A stretch of DNA of 64,000 nt. Origin: Candidatus Nanoarchaeia archaeon. GTDB taxonomy: Archaea > Nanobdellota > Nanobdellia > Woesearchaeales > JACPBV01. Within the stretch, counting starts at the first letter, position 1; each line of letters starts with the position of its first letter. The stretch lies in NCBI GenBank assembly GCA_028279655.1, contig JANQNH010000001.1, forward strand, positions 81,484 through 145,483, read 5' to 3'. A program made the translations under genes and the position numbers. The notes under the pieces are model-generated. The model was not told the DNA's origin. It did not search any database and saw only the letters and a program-made list of their open reading frames with translations. This document shows positions 36,957 to 43,838 of this stretch, one piece after another.

Positions 36957-37934
36957 TCATCCTTTCTTCCTTTTTTGCTCTATTTTCTTATAAATATCAT
37001 CAAACAGCACCCCCATTGGGGTACCTTCATATATCCTTGTTATTGAGTCAGCGAGCAGTTTTGCCAGGGATATAACCTTTAGATTGTGGAATCTCTTGTC
37101 TTCTGGAATAGCTATTGTGTTCGTTACAATAACTTCTTTTATTGAATCATCCTGCAACCTTTCTACAGCTGGACCTGAGAACAAGGCATGGGTGGCTGTT
37201 ATGTAGATATCTTTAGCTCCTTTTTCCTTCAGTGCTTTGGCTGCACCGGTTATTGTACCTGCGCTGTCGATTATATCGTCAGTTATTATGGCATTCCTGT
37301 CTTTCACCTTTCCTATTATGTTCATTATCTCTGCTACGCCATGCTCTGGTCTTCGTTTGTCTATTATCGCAATATTCGTGTCCAATATCTTTGCAAGCCT
37401 TCTGGCTCTTCTTGCGCCGCCTACATCTGGTGAAACTACCACAAGGTCCTTAAGCTTCTTATCCAGTATATAGTTGGATACAAGGGATATTGCCTCAAGG
37501 TTGTCGACAGGGATGTTGAAGAAGCCCTGTATCTGATCTATATGAAGGTCAAAGGTTACTACCCTGTCTGCGCCTGCTGTCTCTATAAGGTTGGCTACTA
37601 CCTTTGCTGATATTGGTTCACGAGGAAGGTTCTTCCTGTCCTGCCTGGAATATCCATAGTAGGGTATGATAACGTTTATCTCTTTTGCGGATGCTCTTTT
37701 ACAGGCATCTATAATAAGCAGCAGCTCGATCAGCTTGTCGTTGACAGGAGGAGAGGTAGGCTGGATTATGAATACGATTGATCCTCTGACGCTCTTTTCT
37801 ATATGGACATATGTTTCCCCGTCATTGAAGCTCTTGATCTCTATAGGTGTCAATTCTGTCTTAAGATGTGAAGAGATCTCTTTAGCTAACTCTATGTTAG
37901 AGCTTCCAGCTATCAGACTTATCTTCTTTGACAC
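36957..37934 (-). CDS. prs: Ribose-phosphate pyrophosphokinase (PRPP synthetase), 325 aa
   Basis: It makes PRPP from ribose-5-phosphate and ATP, the first committed input to the purine genes found later in the window. Visible motifs are IPYYGYSRQDRKN, the VVTFDLH.DQIQGFF flexible region, VVSPDVGGARRARRLA and the PRPP loop IITDDIIDSAGTI. The start is GTG 37934 with GGTGG just upstream and a TTTTTAAAC TATA box at about 37968-37976. It leads the prs-pfdA-ftsY group. Confidence 0.94.
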   Translation of the reverse strand: MSKKISLIAGSSNIELAKEISSHLKTELTPIEIKSFNDGETYVHIEKSVRGSIVFIIQPTSPPVNDKLIELLLIIDACKRASAKEINVIIPYYGYSRQDRKNLPREPISAKVVANLIETAGADRVVTFDLHIDQIQGFFNIPVDNLEAISLVSNYILDKKLKDLVVVSPDVGGARRARRLAKILDTNIAIIDKRRPEHGVAEIMNIIGKVKDRNAIITDDIIDSAGTITGAAKALKEKGAKDIYITATHALFSGPAVERLQDDSIKEVIVTNTIAIPEDKRFHNLKVISLAKLLADSITRIYEGTPMGVLFDDIYKKIEQKRKKG

Positions 37935-37983
37935 GATACCACCTAATGCTTATAGAATTATTTGGGGTTTAAAAATGTTATGG

Positions 37984-39069
37984 TTACCAGGAGGGGGATT
38001 CAGATTCTTGGATCTCTGCCAGAACATCCTCGTCTTTTTCAAGGCCATAGGATATCTTAAGGTTTCTTATCCCTTCTCTTTTTAGGACTTCTCTATCCAA
38101 TTCACAACAAGGTTGTTTTGAAAAATCTAGCTGGAGCATGCCCAGCTTGTTGTAATTCGACGCATTGCCACACATTTTCATCCCAACTAGTTTCTTTGCA
38201 CTCTCTATTGCTTCCCTGTACCAATCAGCTTGCGCTCTTGGATCTATTGTTTCCTCAGCGAATTCAGATTGTATGTCTACTATCAATTCTTGGGTGTCTT
38301 TTTCTCTACTTCTATTTTGAGCTTCTTTTAGGTGATCTAGTGAAGCCATGTAATCAACTTCTCTTTCTCCCCAACCCGAATTTTTTCCTTTAACATAGTA
38401 TGCCAATCCAAGATAATGCTGTGTTCCCCTGTAGTCATAGTTTAGCTTTATTGTCTCTTCTAATTCATGTATTGCTTCATTTGCTAGCTGGATTTTTCTG
38501 AATGGTTCTCTTTCATAATCTGAATGTTTTGCTTTTACAATACCAATAGCTTGTAGATCTTTTGCCATTCCCCTATATGCTACTGCTATATCTAATAAAT
38601 ATTCCTGCACTTTATAGAAGAAACTTTTGCCTAATACGTATGTTTTGCCGCTCCTGTTTGTAACTGCTTGATCTGCATAATCTTCAAGACTTCCTACGTA
38701 GGCAGCAGTACTCCAACACTTCTCAGCCAGGTCATTTACGCTTCCTTGATTCACTGGATTTTCTAGTCTTTCCCAGATTGGGTTGCCTGATTGGACAACA
38801 GAATCGGTGCTTAATTCAATCTTTGAATCTTTTTTTAGTGTTTTTAATGCTTCTTTTTCTTTTTTTAGTCTATTAGTATCATTACCATTGCCTCTAAATG
38901 CTTCTATAACCCTTAGCAACCCAACAGAAGCTCTTTGGAACTCTAGCGGTCCAACCACCTTAACTACATCGCGCCTGCTTCTTACAATATCTACCAGGCA
39001 GGGCATAGAATTAGATATACTCTCTTGTAACCCTACGATTGCATTTATCGTTATCTGTGGAGCTGTCAT
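37984..39069 (-). CDS. Hypothetical TPR-like helical protein, 361 aa
   Basis: The sequence is all-helical. A TPR-like pair lies near 200-290 (NEAIHELEETIKLNYDYRG, HYLGLAYYVKGKN, YMASLDHLKEAQNRS) and another helix-turn-helix of the same sort near 300-330. No signal peptide, membrane helix or catalytic motif is visible. I do not recognise a family. Tail spacing to prs is about 50 bp with a separate promoter, so it is likely an independent unit. Confidence 0.5.
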   Translation of the reverse strand: MTAPQITINAIVGLQESISNSMPCLVDIVRSRRDVVKVVGPLEFQRASVGLLRVIEAFRGNGNDTNRLKKEKEALKTLKKDSKIELSTDSVVQSGNPIWERLENPVNQGSVNDLAEKCWSTAAYVGSLEDYADQAVTNRSGKTYVLGKSFFYKVQEYLLDIAVAYRGMAKDLQAIGIVKAKHSDYEREPFRKIQLANEAIHELEETIKLNYDYRGTQHYLGLAYYVKGKNSGWGEREVDYMASLDHLKEAQNRSREKDTQELIVDIQSEFAEETIDPRAQADWYREAIESAKKLVGMKMCGNASNYNKLGMLQLDFSKQPCCELDREVLKREGIRNLKISYGLEKDEDVLAEIQESESPSW

Positions 39070-39103
39070 CTTTCTAGAGGAAATAACTCCCTTATTAAAA
39101 CCT

Positions 39104-39889
39104 TTAGGTTATTCCAAGCTCCTTATTGACCTCTTCACTTGTCTTCTTTAGGATAATATCGATCTCTCCAAAGTGCTGTTGCTGGAAGATGTCTATCTTT
39201 CTCTGGTTTGTGAGGTGCAAAAGGGGAACGAATGTATATATCTTATCTTCTCTGGTGGCTTCTTCAGGGATCAGTTTTGAGAATTTCAATGAGTTTTTCT
39301 TGTTCTCCCAGAAGAAGGCCTTTATCTTCCCGTATATCTCTTTAATTACGTCAGATATGTCTCTTTTCTTCTCTGGGATCTCTACGTTCATGGGAGGAAT
39401 GCTTTTGAGAACCCTTCTTCTCTTGACTTCCAGTGCTCTTTCAAGGGCACCCATGAGGTCATAGATAGATACCTTTCTCTTTCTTGGCTGAGGGGTCCTT
39501 GGTATAAGGTTCTTTGGTATATCTTCCTGTTTTCTAGGCTCCAGGTCTTCTTCAAAGTCAAGAAGTTCTTCCTGATCCTGTTCCTGGATAAGCCTGTCTA
39601 GGTATTCAATATCTTCTCCTACAAGCTTGTTTGACTTTATCTTGAGCAGGATTGCTGCAGCCAATAATACTTTCCCAGATAACCTGAAGTCCAGTTCTTT
39701 CAGCTTTTTTATTGTCTCTATGTATTTCTTTGTAAGTTCAGATACGTTTACATCCCATGGATTCATATCTTCTGATTTAACAAGCTCCTGCATAATTGAC
39801 TGCCAGGTCACTTCGTCTTTTTCAAATAGAAGCTCAAAGATCTGCTCGTGAGGTTGTTTGTCTGGATTATTTGTCAGTATCTGTTCCAT
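39104..39889 (-). CDS. scpA: Segregation and condensation protein ScpA, 261 aa
   Basis: The kleisin N-terminus is visible: FELLFEKDEVTWQSIMQELVKSEDMNPWDVNVSEL, then the segment FRLSGKVLLAAAILLKIKSN. A long acidic linker and a C-terminal winged-helix-like region (about 185-261) follow. ScpA closes the SMC ring for chromosome organisation. The partner scpB is not in the window. Its promoter region is shared with the divergent tRNA-Val gene. Confidence 0.85.
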   Translation of the reverse strand: MEQILTNNPDKQPHEQIFELLFEKDEVTWQSIMQELVKSEDMNPWDVNVSELTKKYIETIKKLKELDFRLSGKVLLAAAILLKIKSNKLVGEDIEYLDRLIQEQDQEELLDFEEDLEPRKQEDIPKNLIPRTPQPRKRKVSIYDLMGALERALEVKRRRVLKSIPPMNVEIPEKKRDISDVIKEIYGKIKAFFWENKKNSLKFSKLIPEEATREDKIYTFVPLLHLTNQRKIDIFQQQHFGEIDIILKKTSEEVNKELGIT

Positions 39890-39955
39890 AGGGTAATACT
39901 AGAGGTATCAAATATAAAAAGCTTTTTATATAGTAATTGAATTTCTTACTGCTAA

Positions 39956-40058
39956 GGGCCCATGGTCTAGTGGTTATGACAACACCCTTACAAGGTGTAG
40001 ATCCCCAGTTCGATTGAGTGAAGGTCAAAGCTTCGCTTTGAAAGCCTGGGTGGGCCCA
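39956..40058 (+). tRNA. tRNA-Val (UAC) with an intron in the T-loop
   Basis: The acceptor GGGCCCA pairs with TGGGCCC at the end. The anticodon arm is ACACC CTTACAA GGTGT with anticodon TAC, and the D arm is GTC/GAC. The T-stem CCCAG is followed by loop TTCGATT, but its partner CTGGG comes 30 nt later. The extra 40016-40045 (or 40015-40044) is a non-canonical intron at about position 59/60 or 60/61, with an internal hairpin TCAAAGC TTCG CTTTGA. Without it the cloverleaf is perfect. A TATA-like CTTTTTATATAG is about 25 bp upstream. Confidence 0.85.
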
Positions 40059-40069
40059 TTATTTTTAAT

Positions 40070-40153
40070 GCGGAAGTGATCTAATTGCTCTAAGGGTTTC
40101 ACCCGATAGACCCCTGTGTACAATTAGTCCTATTTCGCTTCGCTAAATAGGAC
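40070..40153 (+). other. tRNA-like relic or candidate split-tRNA 5' half with trailing hairpin
   Basis: GCGGAAG TG ATCTAAT-GCT closely copies the 5' end of the tRNA-Gly that follows (GCGCCGG TG ATCTAATGGCT). A GGGTT/GACCC pair around 40094-40113 could be an anticodon stem, but no T-arm and no CTTCCGC acceptor partner follow. Instead there is a strong 9-bp hairpin, GTCCTATTT / AAATAGGAC, at 40127-40153. It is either a decayed tRNA or the 5' half of a trans-spliced tRNA. Confidence 0.4.
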
Positions 40154-40176
40154 GAATGGGCCTGTACTATTCATAT

Positions 40177-40262
40177 GCGCCGGTGATCTAATGGCTATGA
40201 TAGGACGTTGCCAATATAAAAGCAAAGACGTTCTTATCCGAGTTCAAATCTCGGCCGGCGCA
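40177..40262 (+). tRNA. tRNA-Gly (GCC) with a 14-nt intron at 37/38
   Basis: The acceptor is GCGCCGG/CCGGCGC, the D arm ATC/GAT, the anticodon stem GGACG/CGTTC with loop TTGCCAA after removing 14 nt (about 40214-40227), and the T arm CCGAG TTCAAAT CTCGG. The discriminator is A at 40262 and CCA is not encoded. The intron sits at the canonical archaeal position just after the anticodon. Confidence 0.9.
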
Positions 40263-40320
40263 TGTCTTTTCTTTGTATCAGTTAGATCTTGCCTGTACAA
40301 TCATGGCTTTTTTGCTGGGC

Positions 40321-40372
40321 TGTTAGGTTAACGAGGCCTAACATCTTACTGAAAAGATAGATTTATAAATGG
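40321..40372 (+). promoter_or_regulatory. Hairpin and TATA box in the tRNA-Gly / nuclease-like gene gap
   Basis: TGTTAGG (40321-40327) and CCTAACA (40337-40343) form a 7-bp hairpin, a possible end of the tRNA-Gly transcript. GATTTATAAATGG (40360-40372) is a TATA box for the gene at 40466, which would then have a leader of about 75 nt. Nothing else is recognised in this 200-bp gap. Confidence 0.35.
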
Positions 40373-40465
40373 ATAATGAATCTTGTGTTTTGAGATATAC
40401 CTTACTACTCTTACTAGAGGACGGTTCTCAATTTTTTTAAAAAAGAAAACCTAAGAGAGAGCACT

Positions 40466-41200
40466 ATGAGATATATGAATTATGTGGCTAACAAGCTATG
40501 CAGGACAGCTGAATTTCAGGTACCTAGCGTAGAGGATGCTATAGCTATAGCTTTAGATAGAATGCCAGGGAGCTTTAGGCAAAGGTTTCTAGGGGATTAT
40601 AGATTGAGATCACAGGTATTGTCTGAGGTACTCACTATGGAAAGCGTTAGGCAGGCTGCAATGATAATACCTGAGTTGGTTGAAGTTATCAATATTCCTG
40701 AGGGTTTTGAAACAACAAATTACATATTTAGAGGGAGCTCTTACGGAAATTCTGTTGCTATAAGGAAAGACACTGGAAAAGAAGCTGCTGAGATCGACGG
40801 CCTTATTGCGATCGGTAAGACAAAGCATCTTGGTAGAAGATGTATGGACTGGAGCCCATATATCGTAGAGGTTAAGATGTCAAGGTATGGTTACTTGAGC
40901 CATTCTGAAGAGACTGATGGTGCTTGGACTGATTTGACCCATATTGTTAAGCATCCTAGGTCTATCAAGGCCATAGATCCTGTATTGGAGCTTTTCCAGG
41001 AGATGTATGATCGAGGAGAGATATCTAATCGTCCCAGAAAGGTTGGTGTTATTGTTGCTATGCCTAAGGATCAGTATAACCTCGCAGTTGGAGGCAATCA
41101 GCATAGGTTCTGGAAGCAGGGAGGACATATAATCAGGATACCATTTGATCTAGGCATTTATACCCATCTTATGCAATCGTTGGACGAATCACTTGACTAA
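40466..41200 (+). CDS. PD-(D/E)XK nuclease-like protein, 244 aa
   Basis: I recognise no named family, but residues 105-140 read EAAEIDGLIAIG then PYIVEVKMS. The spacing of an acidic helix, IDG (Asp 111) and EVK (135-137) is the classical PD-(D/E)XK metal-site layout. The flanks fit the fold: a helical N-terminus and a late strand VGVIVAMP. The gene stands alone between tRNA-Gly and tRNA-Ile, a typical integration neighbourhood, so it may be a defence or mobile-element nuclease. No methylase partner is adjacent. The start has no clear Shine-Dalgarno; ATG 40475 is an alternative. Confidence 0.55.
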   Translation: MRYMNYVANKLCRTAEFQVPSVEDAIAIALDRMPGSFRQRFLGDYRLRSQVLSEVLTMESVRQAAMIIPELVEVINIPEGFETTNYIFRGSSYGNSVAIRKDTGKEAAEIDGLIAIGKTKHLGRRCMDWSPYIVEVKMSRYGYLSHSEETDGAWTDLTHIVKHPRSIKAIDPVLELFQEMYDRGEISNRPRKVGVIVAMPKDQYNLAVGGNQHRFWKQGGHIIRIPFDLGIYTHLMQSLDESLD

Positions 41201-41272
41201 TATGTAGCATAAATATACGGATTAAGACAACAATAAAGTTTATAAACAAATTAATTTCTCTAACCTATTAAT

Positions 41273-41416
41273 GGGCCCATAGCTCAGTCTGGGGTGAGGT
41301 TGTGGGTTTGCTCGCACACTCGCGGACAATTAGAGCGCCGGTCTTATATGGCCACGTTCTACGCAAATCCGGTCTTAGAAAGCCGGAGGTCGGGGGTTCA
41401 AATCCCCTTGGGCCCA
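41273..41416 (+). tRNA. tRNA-Ile (UAU) with two introns (D-loop and anticodon loop)
   Basis: The acceptor GGGCCCA/TGGGCCC, D stem GCTC/GAGC, T arm GGGGG TTCAAAT CCCCT and discriminator A are clear. The D-loop AGTCTGG...TTA is split by about 37 nt (41293-41329). The anticodon stem CCGGT/GCCGG encloses CTTATA, then about 32 nt, then A, giving mature loop CTTATAA, the usual tRNA-Ile(UAU) loop, with the intron at 37/38. A repeat of CCGGTCTTA near the 3' splice site makes other readings possible. The TATA box GTTTATAAAC is at 41238-41247. Confidence 0.78.
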
Positions 41417-41423
41417 CTTTTTT

Positions 41424-41633
41424 ATGATAATAAAAAAACAGCTTCTAAAATATAAGAAACGAGAGAATGTTTTTAGGCAGATAGCTGAAGAGAAGCCATA
41501 CCTTATCTTTCCCTTTAATGTTAGGAAATTTCATGGTGAGGCTGAGAGAATCCTAAATAAGGAAATACCTCTTGATTATGTTAAGGATTGGTTGAGGGGC
41601 TATCGATGCAGGAAAGGACTGAAGAAGCAGTAA
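41424..41633 (+). CDS. 69-aa hypothetical protein
   Basis: A small basic frame (MIIKKQLLKYKKRENVFRQI ... LDYVKDWLRGYRCRKGLKKQ) starts 8 bp after tRNA-Ile. It is predicted helical with a Trp-Leu-Arg-Gly turn, and could bind nucleic acid. I recognise no family. It could be cotranscribed with the tRNA or lie in the same accessory island. Confidence 0.45.
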   Translation: MIIKKQLLKYKKRENVFRQIAEEKPYLIFPFNVRKFHGEAERILNKEIPLDYVKDWLRGYRCRKGLKKQ

Positions 41634-41673
41634 AGTTTTTATAAATAAATGTATTACTTTTATAAGAGTTAAA

Positions 41674-41808
41674 ATGGAGAATAAATCCATATGTCCTATT
41701 TGTGGGAAGAAAGCAAGGAAAGAAGAGTTGGATAGTGTATGTCATGGACAGGGAAATGACTGGGCTGTAGAGTGCTTTTGTAAGAAATGTGATAAGAAGT
41801 TGCCTTAA
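41674..41808 (+). CDS. 44-aa zinc-ribbon micro-protein
   Basis: A short frame with two CxxC pairs, CPICGKKARKEELDSVCHG and CFCKKCDKKLP, predicts a zinc ribbon. It has its own TATA box (TTTTTATAAATAAATG, about 41635-41650) at near-leaderless distance, which supports expression. No family is assigned; it resembles the micro-proteins of the 46.1-46.9 kb operon in style. Confidence 0.5.
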   Translation: MENKSICPICGKKARKEELDSVCHGQGNDWAVECFCKKCDKKLP

Positions 41809-41865
41809 TTATACTTACTCTAAATAGATATATTTTTAAACCCAGCCTTATTTTTTAAGTCTTAT

Positions 41866-41972
41866 GCCCCCATGGTGTAGTCCGGCCAATCATTTAGCCT
41901 TTTCGTGATGAAAGCGTTTTTCGATTTCATCGAAAACAGGCTAGGACGTGGGTTCGAATCCCGCTGGGGGCA
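41866..41972 (+). tRNA. tRNA-Glu (UUC) with a 32-nt intron at 37/38
   Basis: The acceptor GCCCCCA pairs with TGGGGGC, and the D arm GTGTAGTCCGGCCAATCAT is the typical archaeal tRNA-Glu sequence. The anticodon stem is TAGCC/GGCTA with TTTTCG before and A after an intron at about 41906-41937, and the T arm is GTGGG TTCGAAT CCCGC. The intron forms a 7-bp hairpin, GATGAAA/TTTCATC. Its 3' end is the left boundary (attL-like) of the following element. Confidence 0.88.
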
Positions 41973-41973
41973 T

Positions 41974-42153
41974 TTTCTGTTTTTTCAGTACGAATCCAAA
42001 GAACAAATAAAAAGGGCAAAAGAGAAAACTTCACTAGAAAGAGTTGAAAAATACCTAAGCAGACTCTATAGTTCTGAGTTATATCAGTATTTATTTATAA
42101 TTCCTGAAAAATATATCATTTATTGTTCTCACTCAAAAGAGGTAATTTTATAA
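41974..42153 (+). pseudogene. Protein fragment between tRNA-Glu and the ABC ATPase
   Basis: An open frame without a start runs from the tRNA edge (FLFFQYESKEQIKRAKEKTS ...) to a stop at 42153. About 58 residues look like genuine protein, with an amphipathic helix and Tyr-rich strands (YLFIIPEKYIIYCSHSKEV). It may be the C-terminal remnant of a gene cut by integration. The family is not recognised. A 9-bp inverted repeat (41987-41995, 42158-42166) brackets it. Confidence 0.3.
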
Positions 42154-42179
42154 ATTAATTCGTACTTTTAAGGAGAAGA

Positions 42180-43691
42180 ATGTTAAAAAGGAAGGCTAAT
42201 CCATTTACATGGGTAACATCCATAGAAATTAGGCCAGATTTCCATGATTTTGAACTTAAAGGTATGCCCTGGCCAGATTCTCATTTGCATCATCCAAATA
42301 TATACCTTTCTCAAGGAGGAGATGGCTATCCAATACCTGCGCTTAAACCACCGATAACACTAGATACAAATGCCCCTTTCAACTTACTCTACGGAAGAAT
42401 TGGCTGCGGAAAGAGTACGCTACTTACAAAATTACAGGCCCGAGAAGGATTAGGAATCCATGGGGGAAACATGTTTAAACTCAGATGGGATCAGGGTGAC
42501 GAACCTACTTTTATGGGAGTCAAAGGATCAAGTCAAGAAAAGGCTTTTCTACGTCATTATGGGTATTACAGGTGGGGTGAACAATTAAAAGATAGAATGA
42601 AAGATGCAACTCGTTCAAGTGGAGAGCATATAATTGAACAATTGGGTGGGTGGATCCGTAAGAGTGGTACAATTGGACGAAGATGTATTGCAGTTATGGA
42701 TCAACCTGAAGACTACCTTGACTTGCATAGACTCCCTTCTGCAATAGACTTAGTCAGGAAATACAATGAGGAGTTAGGAATTCAGTTCTTCATAGCAACT
42801 AATCATCCTGCATTCCTAAAATTGCCAAATGCAAAAGTTATAAATTTCCTAAAAAATACTGATAGAAGTCCAGAGGCTAAAGCAGAGTGTATTCCCGCAA
42901 ACGAATTCAGTCTTGAGGACTACATTAAACCCCTGAGAATAACACCGGATCTAAAGCCCGAAAAGGCAGAATATTTAAGACATTCCAGAATTATATCTTT
43001 AGCTACACTAGGTGATTTTTATCATTATACATACACTGGTCCTATCCATGAAAGTTTCAATGGGATTCAGAGAATTGACCAATGTTTAGATGGTTATGAT
43101 ATTAATTCCTATGAAATGAGCAAGGTGTATAACACAGATGCAAATATTGTAGTAATAGTGGGGGACAATGGTTCAGGAAAGAGTTCACTAGTACGCAAAC
43201 TTTTTGGACAGCTTACATTAGGAAGAAACGTTAATACCGGTAAGTATCTCATGATAGACCATGTAGGGCAAGTCCCATACATAGAATATATCTTAGATGT
43301 GGAGCAACCAGAACCATATGTTAAGCTTTTTACAAAATATGATGCAAGAAAAGAAGAACTCTCAAGACTCTCTAGGGGCGAGTTCAGATGGCATATTCTT
43401 AATGAAGCCTTAGATGACAGCAGGGAATATCCTGATAACGCTATCCTAGTACTAGACCAACCTGAGGACGGTTTGGACTTTACCAAAATTCCCAGCTTAG
43501 TAGAGAAGGCATACAGCTATGCTATGAGACATAATAGACAGATTTTCATTGTAACACACGAGCCGGCATTCTTAAAACTAGATGGAATTGTAATCAACCT
43601 ATATAAACATCAGATCCTTAATCCAAGAGGGATTGCTCAAAGTATGAGAACCAAAGAATTTAATACTCTGACTTATATGGGCCACAGCTAA
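42180..43691 (+). CDS. Soluble twin ABC-type ATPase with DQPED Walker B motifs, 503 aa
   Basis: The protein has two similar ATPase halves. Half 1: Walker A GRIGCGKST (72-80), signature RSSGE (145-149), Walker B AVMDQPEDYLD (171-181), His switch TNHP (209). Half 2: Walker A GDNGSGKSS (328-336), signature LSRGE (397-401), Walker B LVLDQPEDGLD (423-433), TH (459-460). Both halves end the core with PAFLKL. In each, the residue after the Walker B Asp, normally Glu, is Gln. DQPED with a following LD occurs in defence-type ABC ATPases such as TrlF-like proteins. There is no membrane domain. It is the only intact gene in the tRNA-Glu element; function unknown. Confidence 0.7.
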   Translation: MLKRKANPFTWVTSIEIRPDFHDFELKGMPWPDSHLHHPNIYLSQGGDGYPIPALKPPITLDTNAPFNLLYGRIGCGKSTLLTKLQAREGLGIHGGNMFKLRWDQGDEPTFMGVKGSSQEKAFLRHYGYYRWGEQLKDRMKDATRSSGEHIIEQLGGWIRKSGTIGRRCIAVMDQPEDYLDLHRLPSAIDLVRKYNEELGIQFFIATNHPAFLKLPNAKVINFLKNTDRSPEAKAECIPANEFSLEDYIKPLRITPDLKPEKAEYLRHSRIISLATLGDFYHYTYTGPIHESFNGIQRIDQCLDGYDINSYEMSKVYNTDANIVVIVGDNGSGKSSLVRKLFGQLTLGRNVNTGKYLMIDHVGQVPYIEYILDVEQPEPYVKLFTKYDARKEELSRLSRGEFRWHILNEALDDSREYPDNAILVLDQPEDGLDFTKIPSLVEKAYSYAMRHNRQIFIVTHEPAFLKLDGIVINLYKHQILNPRGIAQSMRTKEFNTLTYMGHS

Positions 43692-43758
43692 TTTTAAAGT
43701 CTTCATTTAAACTGGAGTTTGAAAGAATTATAGGATATCTAAATCAATGCTTTTAAGA

Positions 43759-43785
43759 TGGGTTCAAATTCCTCCGGGGGCATTT
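43759..43785 (+). repeat. Degenerate tRNA-Glu 3'-end copy (attR-like)
   Basis: TGGGTTCAAATTCCTCCGGG continues as GGCATTT. It differs from the tRNA-Glu 3' end at four of 27 positions. The T-stem would be broken, so it is not functional as a tRNA part; it marks the right edge of the inserted element. Confidence 0.6.
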
Positions 43786-43838
43786 ATATCTTCTAATTAC
43801 AGAAACTCTTTTAAATAGATTTATCTGTATCTTTGGAT

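Larger units (their letters stand above)
41949..43785 (+). mobile_element. About 1.8-kb element integrated at the tRNA-Glu 3' end
   Basis: The last 24 nt of tRNA-Glu plus three T's (41949-41975) recur at 43759-43785 with 23 of 27 matches, including TGGGTTC and GGGGGCATTT. The second copy is not part of any tRNA. This is the classical scar of integration into a tRNA gene. Inside are a C-terminal protein fragment, a 9-bp inverted repeat and one intact gene for a twin ABC ATPase. No integrase remains, so the element is probably old and immobile, or moved in trans. Confidence 0.6.

Noticed and set aside
41905-42153. 82-aa protein starting inside tRNA-Glu
   Set aside because: Its first third is the tRNA and its intron; only the part after the tRNA looks protein-like, and that has no start.
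41949-43785. SSV-type integrase split by the att site
   Set aside because: No tyrosine-recombinase motifs (R-HxxR-Y) are visible on either side; the reading direction of the fragment also fits poorly.
43759-43785. A further tRNA-Glu gene near 43.7 kb
   Set aside because: Only the T-arm and 3' acceptor strand are present, with a broken T-stem; no 5' parts lie upstream.
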